Assembly (NCBI GenBank): GCA_934378145.1
Contig: CAKXXW010000057.1
Coordinates: 1 to 6,367, forward strand
Direction: 5' to 3'
Origin: an uncultured Eubacteriales bacterium
GTDB taxonomy: Bacteria > Bacillota > Clostridia > Oscillospirales > CAG-272
DNA: 6,367 nucleotides
Shown one piece after another: positions 1-4,551 of this stretch; the stretch's first letter is position 1, and each line of letters opens with the position of its first letter. Position numbers and translations under genes: made by a program. Under the pieces are notes generated by a model. It ran no database searches. It saw nothing but the letters and a program-made list of their open reading frames with translations, and had not been told where the DNA came from.

Positions 1-20
1 AGCAGCCTTTTATCGGACCT

Positions 21-77
21 TTCCAAAAACCCACCGGAATTTCAGCGCACGCGCTGAAATTCTGCCCGAGACAAGAG
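21..77 (+). repeat. Hairpin module, copy 1
   Basis: A conserved frame surrounds a variable hairpin: TTCCAAAAACCCACC (21-35), then GAATTTCAGCGC (37-48) pairing with GCGCTGAAATTC (51-62), then TGCCCGAGACAAGAG. The stem is about 12 bp with a 2-4 nt turn. The same frame occurs at 829-887 on the minus strand and at 929-981 on the plus strand, each with a different but still self-complementary stem. This points to selection or copying that preserves structure rather than stem sequence. Confidence 0.75.
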
Positions 78-205
78 CTTTGACCGTTTGACCTTAAGGC
101 AAAATTCACCGACAGGTCTAATTTTTTTAAGGTTGCCGCTCGCTTACAGGTCATTTGCCCTTTGAAAAGCCTCGTTTCTATCGCAAGATGATCGCTCAAG
201 CCGAG

Positions 206-701
206 GCTCCCTCCGGGAGGGAGCTGGATTTCCGACCCGCAGGGGAGGAAAGACTGAAGGAGAGCGCGGCACTAAAGATTTACGATTGCGAGCGGTCTGT
301 TTACCTGTGAAAAAATAATATGCCGCCGGCTCCTTCAATCCGCAACGCAGTTGCGGAAATGCTTACCTCCCGGAGGAAGCCTCTTGTCTGCACAAATCGG
401 TTTCTCGTTTTACAAGGCGTTTGCCCTTCCGGAAAACATCATCTCCGGGTGATGACCTCACCGAAGGCGGCGAATTTCATTTTCAATTGTAGGGGAGGAT
501 ATCATCCTCCCGTTATTATCGGTGAAGAAAATCTTCACCCGAAACGGTAATTATTATTTTGTGCGGGCGCCCGATGGGACGCCCCTACCGTGGAGATTAG
601 ATTTTTTGCCTTTTTATAGATCGATTGTCTGTAAAAAGTCTTTGACACCTCATCTCAGACGCAACGCAGTTGCGTCGTCCCCCTTCCCCCGCTGGGGAAG
701 G
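206..701. repeat. Chain of short hairpins in the interior of the foldback element
   Basis: This stretch carries no supported gene but many self-complementary segments: GCTCCCTCC/GGAGGGAGC (206-224), TCCGCAAC-GCA-GTTGCGGA (339-357), GCTT.CCTCC/GGAGG.AGC (361-380), CATCATC-TCCG-GGTGATG with a UNCG-type loop (437-454), GGGAGGAT-ATC-ATCCTCCC (493-511), GGTGAAGA-AAA-TCTTCACC (521-539), GGGCG/CGCCC (565-584), GACGCAAC-GCA-GTTGCGTC (658-676) and CCTTCCCC-CGCT-GGGGAAGG (682-701). Such hairpin mosaics are frequent in intergenic DNA of gut Clostridia. Their function is unknown; RNA structure, mobile elements of the REP kind, or transcript-end structures are all possible. Confidence 0.7.
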
Positions 702-828
702 CTATTAGGGCGGTCATCTTATAATGGAATTAATGATTTTTCTAAAGCAAACGACCTGTAAATGGGCGTTCGGTCTAACGGTGCGTTCGCCCTGTCGGTA
801 AATTTTGCTTTTAGGTCAAACGATTTAA

Positions 829-887
829 CTCTTTGTCTCGGGACAGAATTTCACCCCGCGGGGTGAAATTCCGGTGGATTTTTTGGG
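829..887 (-). repeat. Hairpin module, copy 2 (inverted)
   Basis: Read on the minus strand, this copy has CCCAAAAAATCCACC (887-873), then a hairpin GAATTTCACCCC/GGGGTGAAATTC (846-857 with 860-871), then TGTCCCGAGACAAAGAG (down to 829). The outer eight stem positions equal those of copy 1, while the inner four pairs change from GCGC/GCGC to CCCC/GGGG and remain fully paired. It sits in the right arm of the foldback element. Confidence 0.75.
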
Positions 888-928
888 AAGCTCTGAAAAA
901 AGGCTGCTTGCAGACTTTTGAGGAGCTT

Positions 929-981
929 TTCCAAAAATACACCATAGTTTTGCCGTAGGCAAAATGCCGCGAGACAAATCG
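929..981 (+). repeat. Hairpin module, copy 3 (degenerate)
   Basis: TTCCAAAAATACACC (929-943) and TGCCGCGAGACAAATCG (965-981) match the frame of copies 1 and 2. The enclosed stem is replaced by a shorter, unrelated hairpin, TTTTGCC-GTA-GGCAAAA (948-964). Copies 2 and 3 face each other around AAGGCTGCTTGCAGACTT (900-917), so 829-981 forms a second, nested inverted repeat of about 150 bp. Confidence 0.65.
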
Positions 982-1019
982 CTACTTCCATAGCCTTTCA
1001 GCAAGTTCTTTGAAGGGTG

Positions 1020-1050
1020 CGGGAAATCTTTCTTTCAAGAAAGTTTCCCG
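1020..1050. repeat. Stem-loop downstream of the T-box terminator
   Basis: CGGGAAA (1020-1026) pairs with TTTCCCG (1044-1050), and CTTTCTT (1028-1034) with AAGAAAG (1037-1043), giving a 14-bp stem with one bulged T at 1027. No T-run follows on either strand, so it is not an obvious intrinsic terminator. It lies in the minus-strand region that a read-through T-box transcript would cross. Confidence 0.6.
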
Positions 1051-1070
1051 TGTCTCCCGTAATCTCCCGT
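1046..1070. repeat. Short tandem repeat, TCTCCCGT-like
   Basis: TCCCGT occurs three times at 1046-1051, 1055-1060 and 1065-1070, the last two within identical TCTCCCGT units 10 bp apart. On the minus strand these read ACGGGAGA, just after the T-box terminator. They could act as shine-dalgarno-like stretches for a lost gene or be slippage products; no start codon at a suitable distance is followed by a long open frame. Confidence 0.5.
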
Positions 1071-1076
1071 TAAACG

Positions 1077-1106
1077 AAAAAAGCCGCAGTCAGCTTGTGA
1101 CTGCGG
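1077..1106 (-). terminator. Intrinsic terminator of the T-box leader
   Basis: On the minus strand CCGCAGTCA (1106-1098) pairs with TGACTGCGG (1092-1084) around a 5-nt loop, followed by C and six T residues (1082-1077). The 5' side of the stem abuts and partly overlaps the CCCG that closes the antiterminator, as expected for mutually exclusive T-box structures. Confidence 0.9.
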
Positions 1107-1365
1107 GACGGAAAGGAGCTTTCCGCGGTACCACCCGTGTTCACGGGAGGAGGGAGCCTTCCGTGCGCTCAGACCCCTTAACGCGGGAAACGCGGCGGTC
1201 TGCGGGCGGGCTTTGGTGCCTGTCCTTCTTCGCCGTGAGCAGAGAAGAAAAGATCTCTTCGCCGGAGTGAGCCGAAGAAAGTCCTTACGCGGAGCGTCTC
1301 AGCGAAAAAGCTCCTCTCTGTGGCGAAGGGCAGACCTCTTTTTCCGGCATCTCAATGGTATATTA
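1077..1365 (-). promoter_or_regulatory. T-box riboswitch leader (tRNA-sensing), no target gene in the window
   Basis: On the minus strand, 1138-1123 reads ACGGGTGGTACCGCGG, matching the T-box consensus that pairs with the acceptor end of an uncharged tRNA. The antiterminator apical helix is CGGAAAG/CTTTCCG (1125-1119 with 1115-1109), and an intrinsic terminator follows at 1106-1077. Stem I is closed by CTTCGCC (1328-1322) with GGCGAAG (1234-1228), then CAGAG (1320-1316) with CTCTG (1244-1240). A further hairpin CAGACC/GGTCTG encloses CGCG/CGCG at about 1202-1167. T-box leaders regulate aminoacyl-tRNA synthetase, amino-acid biosynthesis or transport genes in Firmicutes by antitermination. I could not assign the specifier codon confidently, so the cognate amino acid is open. 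The next 1.07 kb downstream (towards position 1) contains only repeats, so the regulated gene is either beyond the left edge or lost. Confidence 0.9.
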
Positions 1366-1371
1366 TAAAGA

Positions 1372-1400
1372 AATATATCACATTTATCCCCGATTGTCAA
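1372..1400 (-). promoter_or_regulatory. Promoter for the T-box leader
   Basis: The minus strand has a perfect -35 box TTGACA (1400-1395), a 17-bp spacer, and -10 box TATATT (1377-1372). Transcription would begin near 1365, about 35 nt before stem I of the T-box. A second AT-rich TATAAT lies at about 1367-1362 but is 27 bp from the -35 box, too far to use it. Confidence 0.72.
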
Positions 1401-1447
1401 GGCTTTTATGCCCGATTTTTTATATATCGGGGCAAAAAGGCGCCGAT
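1388..1447. promoter_or_regulatory. Repeated CCGAT motifs between the divergent promoters (possible operator)
   Basis: CCCCGAT (1388-1394) and CCCGAT (1411-1416) are direct copies, and ATCGGGG (1426-1432) is their inverted copy. CCCGAT/ATCGGG (1411-1416 with 1426-1431) makes a dyad around a 9-nt AT-rich centre. A shorter CCGAT lies at 1443-1447, just before the plus-strand -35 box. The first copy lies in the spacer of the minus-strand promoter. A regulator binding these sites could influence both promoters, but no regulator gene is in view, so this is tentative. Confidence 0.35.
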
Positions 1448-1451
1448 CCGG

Positions 1452-1480
1452 TTGACAAACGAACTTTGCGATGGTATAAT
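1452..1480 (+). promoter_or_regulatory. Consensus promoter of the three-gene operon
   Basis: Perfect -35 TTGACA (1452-1457), optimal 17-bp spacer, and perfect -10 TATAAT (1475-1480) preceded by TGG, giving an extended -10 (TGnTATAAT). Transcription should start near 1487, leaving a leader of about 33 nt before the first start codon. Without a repressor this would be a strong housekeeping-sigma promoter. Confidence 0.85.
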
Positions 1481-1501
1481 GATTTATTACGATAAACCGA
1501 A

Positions 1502-1511
1502 GAGGGAGGGG
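1502..1511 (+). promoter_or_regulatory. Ribosome binding site for the TerB-domain gene
   Basis: GAGGGAGGGG ends 8 nt before the GTG at 1520. This supports GTG as the start codon, since no in-frame ATG with comparable spacing exists nearby, and it fits the promoter position. Confidence 0.75.
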
Positions 1512-1519
1512 AAAAAGCC

Positions 1520-3181
1520 GTGGATAAAAAAGAAGAAGAGCTTTTGCTGCAGGACGACTTCTGGGCGATAGAAAAGCTCGTTCTGGACAGGAAAAAGCCG
1601 CAGATCGTGCGCCAAAACTACGATACCTCGGCGGTCGAGGTGTCCTCGGACCCTGCGGGAGAGGCAGGGACAGAAGGGGAAGGGAAGGGCAACGCGCTGA
1701 GTGCCGGATATTCTCCGAAGCAGCCCGAGCCGCAGCTCCCCGACGACGAATATGTTCCCGTCTCTCCGCTCATCGGGCGCGTGAAGATATACCGCTGGAA
1801 GAACAGCTATAACTATTACGAGGAATTCCGGCGCGACGCCATAAGGTTTCTCCCGCTGAAGGGCAAGCCGTGCGTACCCGTCTCCTTCTTTTCCTATGTG
1901 CCGCAGTATGTTCAGCTTACCGAGGCGCAGCTTCGGTATTACCTCTACTTCCGCGACTGTATGAGGAGAGGAAACAGCCCGGAGGAGGTCGATTACAGCT
2001 ATGTACTCCTCCTGATATACGAGATAATCAACCTCGGCGATGCCGCCGATACCCGCAAGGGGCAGGCGCTCCTCTGCCGCATCTGGTCGGTCTACCGCGA
2101 GGTATATCCGAGGCTCGACCGCTACCTTGCCGATTGGATATGCGACTATTCGCTGATCCATCACCTGCCGCCCCCGGTCGGGATATGCGACCGCGGGCTT
2201 GCCGATAACTCGACCCTTAAGGAATTCTATGTTTATTACGGCGAGGGTGAGGGCGGGAGCATCTCGCTCGGATACGCGCACGCGCTGATGCGCTTCTGCT
2301 CGGGATACGATTACAGGAAGAGCAAGTTTGCTGCGGGCGAGAACCTTGTGCTTTACGATATGCACCTTTCGGGCGCGCTTGCGAGAGTCATCGAGACCTG
2401 CTCGGACGGCGGGCATCTGCTGTCGGCGGCGTCGCTCACCGAGAACCGGATCACGCGCGACGCCTACTCGGGCGCGCTCTGCGCCTCCGAGATGAAGAGA
2501 AGGCTCGAGATCTCTTTCTATTCCTTCTCGCGTTCGCACGAGCTGAGGTTCCTTGTCGCCGACATCCTCAAATATGCCGAGAACCGATTGAGAGGATACC
2601 TCGGGATAAAGTCAAGGCTGAGCGTTTTCGGGCTTCCGAAGCCTCTCGCCGCGGCGGTCGACGCTTACTTTGACGAGAAGTTCCCGATCCGCCGTCAGCC
2701 GAAGATTGCCCCGTCCGATGCGACCGGGGAGGCTTACGAGAAGTTTTATGATGCGCCCGCGTCGGCACTCTCGCCCGAGAGCGCCGCGAAGATAGAAGCG
2801 ATGTCGTGGGAGACCACAAGGCTGCTGATAGACGCCTTCGGCGGGGAAGGGGAGAGCGAGGGCGGCACTTCCCCGAAGGAAAAGGTGCTTCCCTCCCCGA
2901 AAAAAGAAGCTCCGCCGCCCGCAAAGGCAGAGGGGAACGACAGGGAAATACTGCACGAGCTGCTCGACGCCGATATGCTCGCCTTTATTGATGCCGTGAT
3001 GCGCGGCGACACCGCCGAGGAGGACAGGCTCGCGAAGGAACGCGGACTGCTTGCCGAAGCCTTTGCCGACGAGATAAATTCGGTTGCCGCCGATGTGATC
3101 GGGGATGTCGTACTTGAAGACCGCGGCGAAGGATTCGCAGTTATTGAAGATTACAGGGAGTTTTTTGAAGATGACCGATAA
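1520..3181 (+). CDS. TerB-N/TerB-C domain protein, first gene of the operon
   Basis: A 553-residue soluble protein starting at GTG. Residues about 86-270 look like the TerB-N domain: YYEEFRRDAIRFL (99-111), the signature CVPVSFFSYVPQYVQLTEAQLRYYLYFR in pieces at 118-145, then DYSYVLLLIYEIINLGD (158-174). The C-terminal part (about 416-550) resembles TerB-C: LSPESAAKIEAM, a Pro/Lys/Glu-rich linker (about 441-473), then ILHELLDADMLAFID (477-491), DEINSVAADVIGDVVLED (517-534) and VIEDYREFF. I see no TerB core domain between them, no signal peptide and no membrane segment. TerB-N and TerB-C were named from proteins linked to tellurite-resistance-type and DNA-processing gene clusters; their biochemistry is poorly known. 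Co-translation with an ATPase and a helicase suggests a sensor or scaffold for them, which is inference. Family assignment is fairly sure, function is not. Confidence 0.88.
   Translation: MDKKEEELLLQDDFWAIEKLVLDRKKPQIVRQNYDTSAVEVSSDPAGEAGTEGEGKGNALSAGYSPKQPEPQLPDDEYVPVSPLIGRVKIYRWKNSYNYYEEFRRDAIRFLPLKGKPCVPVSFFSYVPQYVQLTEAQLRYYLYFRDCMRRGNSPEEVDYSYVLLLIYEIINLGDAADTRKGQALLCRIWSVYREVYPRLDRYLADWICDYSLIHHLPPPVGICDRGLADNSTLKEFYVYYGEGEGGSISLGYAHALMRFCSGYDYRKSKFAAGENLVLYDMHLSGALARVIETCSDGGHLLSAASLTENRITRDAYSGALCASEMKRRLEISFYSFSRSHELRFLVADILKYAENRLRGYLGIKSRLSVFGLPKPLAAAVDAYFDEKFPIRRQPKIAPSDATGEAYEKFYDAPASALSPESAAKIEAMSWETTRLLIDAFGGEGESEGGTSPKEKVLPSPKKEAPPPAKAEGNDREILHELLDADMLAFIDAVMRGDTAEEDRLAKERGLLAEAFADEINSVAADVIGDVVLEDRGEGFAVIEDYREFFEDDR
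3155..3160 (+). promoter_or_regulatory. Ribosome binding site for the BrxD-like gene, inside the preceding gene
   Basis: AGGGAG lies 10 nt before the ATG at 3171 and within the last codons of the TerB-domain gene. It decides the start: an in-frame ATG at 3105 would add 22 residues but has no comparable site and deep overlap. Confidence 0.72.
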
Positions 3182-4532
3182 CAATACGCAGAAGATACCG
3201 AAGAGAATACTTGCCTCGCTCCTCGCCTCTGTGGCGGCGGGGGTCGTTCCGCGCGCCGGAGCGCCCTATATCGCGATAGGCAGGGAGGACGAGATCGCCG
3301 CTCTGCTCTCCGACCTCGAGCTTGTAAACGACGGCGGAGGCACGATGCGCTTCCTCATCGGACGCTACGGTAGCGGAAAGAGCTTCCTTATCCAGCTTAT
3401 GAGGGGATATGCGCTCGAGCGCGGCTTTGTGACCGCCGATTGCGACCTCTCGCCCGAGAGAAGGCTTTACGGCACGGGCGGCAGCGGTGTCGCGACCTAC
3501 CGCGAGCTTATGAAGAACCTCGCCACGAAATCCTCGCCCGACGGGGGAGCATTGCAGAAGCTCATCGCGCGTCATATCTCGGAGCTTCAGTCCTCCCTCG
3601 CGGCAAAGGGCATCGGTAGCGATTCTCCGCTCTTCGATCCGTCGCTTGAGGCGGCGGTGCTTGAAGAGCTGCGGGATATGGAGTTCCTTGTCGGCGGATT
3701 TGACTTTGCGAAGGTCATAACCGGATATTTCAGAGCCTACAATACCGGCGACGAGGATAAGAAGAGCGCCTGCCTGCGCTGGCTCCGCGGAGAGTACGCG
3801 ACAAAGACCGAGGCGCAATCGGCTCTCGGCTTCCGCGTGTCAACGATAATCTGCGACGAGAACTGGTACGATTTTCTGAAGCTCTGGGCGGCTTATGTCC
3901 GCAGGATGGGATACCGCGGGCTTGTCGTCTTCATCGACGAGTGCGTGAACCTCTATAAGATCACGCACAGGGTCAGCCGCGAGAACAACTATGAGAAGAT
4001 CCTCTCGATGTTCAACGATACCCTGCAGGGCAGGGCGCCGGGGCTTGATATAATCCTCGGAGGTACCCCGCAGTTCCTTGAGGACACAAGGCGGGGACTT
4101 TTCGGCTACGAGGCGCTCCGCTCACGCCTCTGTGACAGCCGGTTCCAGACGGGTGAGTACAAGAATCTGATAGGCCCCGTGATAAGGCTACGCAGACTCT
4201 CTGACGACGAGCTTTTCGCCCTCATCGTGAGGGTCACGAAGCTGCACGGGCAGAATTATAACTGGGAGCCGAGGATAAGCACCGAAGAGATGACGGAGTT
4301 TCTTAAGATCTGCCTTTCGCGCGCCGGAGCCGATTCGATGATAACTCCGCGTGAGATGCTGCGCGACTATATGACCGTGCTGAATATCCTCTATCAGAAC
4401 GAAAATGTGCGCTTTGCCGACCTTACGGGGCAGGTGACGCTTAAGACCGACGCCGACGCGGAGGACGGGAGAAATGCTCCCCCTGCGGCGGGCGAAAAGG
4501 GAAAATTCGATCCGGAGGAGCTTGAACTCTGA
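3171..4532 (+). CDS. BrxD-like P-loop ATPase (DUF2791 family)
   Basis: A 453-residue AAA-like NTPase. Visible motifs are an entry segment IAIGREDEIAALLSDL (34-49), Walker A GRYGSGKS (64-71), Walker B LVVFIDEC (251-258), a sensor-like DIILGGTPQF (293-302), an arginine-rich stretch (R317, R319) and the C-terminal signature ITPREMLRDY (391-400). These and the length fit BrxD, the small ATPase found beside the BrxHI helicase in type 2 (Pgl) and type 6 BREX systems; BrxC/PglY are much longer. The Walker A lysine (K70) and Walker B acidic pair (D256, E257) are intact, so it should hydrolyse ATP. Its start overlaps the upstream gene by 11 bp and the helicase gene follows 19 nt after its stop, implying coupled expression and one complex or pathway. 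The charged tail (about 425-453) is probably disordered. The non-BREX setting means the name is by homology only. Confidence 0.92.
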   Translation: MTDNNTQKIPKRILASLLASVAAGVVPRAGAPYIAIGREDEIAALLSDLELVNDGGGTMRFLIGRYGSGKSFLIQLMRGYALERGFVTADCDLSPERRLYGTGGSGVATYRELMKNLATKSSPDGGALQKLIARHISELQSSLAAKGIGSDSPLFDPSLEAAVLEELRDMEFLVGGFDFAKVITGYFRAYNTGDEDKKSACLRWLRGEYATKTEAQSALGFRVSTIICDENWYDFLKLWAAYVRRMGYRGLVVFIDECVNLYKITHRVSRENNYEKILSMFNDTLQGRAPGLDIILGGTPQFLEDTRRGLFGYEALRSRLCDSRFQTGEYKNLIGPVIRLRRLSDDELFALIVRVTKLHGQNYNWEPRISTEEMTEFLKICLSRAGADSMITPREMLRDYMTVLNILYQNENVRFADLTGQVTLKTDADAEDGRNAPPAAGEKGKFDPEELEL

Positions 4533-4540
4533 CCGGGAAA

Positions 4541-4550
4541 GGGAAAAAAG
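4541..4550 (+). promoter_or_regulatory. Ribosome binding site for the helicase gene
   Basis: The 19-nt gap between the ATPase stop and the ATG at 4552 is purine-rich (GGGAAAGGGAAAAAAGG), with GGGA at 4541-4544 about 7 nt before the start. This supports ATG 4552. Confidence 0.6.
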
Positions 4551-4551
4551 G

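Larger units (their letters stand above)
1..908. repeat. Long imperfect inverted-repeat (foldback) element, left end cut by the window
   Basis: The sequence at 1-169 reappears as its reverse complement at 736-908. Both arms begin AGCAGCCTTTT, continue through CCAAAAA..CCACCGGAATTTCA, a 12-bp hairpin, CCGAGACAA, a TTTGACC stretch and CCGACAGG, and end in TTACAGGTC-TTTGC. I judge roughly three quarters of positions to match, with one poorly matching stretch near 120-143 versus 762-790. The interior (170-735) holds a chain of short hairpins and no credible gene; its short open frames run through these hairpins and stop in the arms. The layout resembles a non-autonomous MITE-like or foldback element, or a cluster of dispersed intergenic repeats. 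No transposase or clear target-site duplication is visible. The left boundary may lie outside the window. Confidence 0.72.

Noticed and set aside
144..338. A 64-codon minus-strand frame
   Set aside because: It crosses the left arm and the hairpins, and its end (RANDL) resembles the end of the frame at 522-761 (KANDL) only because the arms are inverted repeats.
320..761. Two overlapping plus-strand open frames of 76 and 79 codons
   Set aside because: They run through the hairpin chain and translate palindromes (for example RNAVA at both CGCAACGCAGTTGCG sites). Their composition is repeat-driven, so they are treated as spurious.
848..991. A 47-codon minus-strand frame starting at ATG 991-989, the first one of any note after the T-box terminator
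   Set aside because: It reads straight through module copies 3 and 2 and stops within a hairpin. It has no convincing ribosome binding site and is far from a synthetase or transporter.
1..1076. CRISPR array
   Set aside because: The repeats are hairpins of differing sequence and irregular spacing, not regularly spaced near-identical repeats with unique spacers.
1010..1270. An 86-codon plus-strand frame
   Set aside because: It is antisense to the T-box leader and terminator, which explain this sequence far better.
1487..2539. A 350-codon open frame on the minus strand
   Set aside because: It lies antisense to the TerB-domain gene, whose domains, promoter and ribosome binding site are convincing. 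The antisense frame is an artefact of GC-rich codons and has no recognisable motif.
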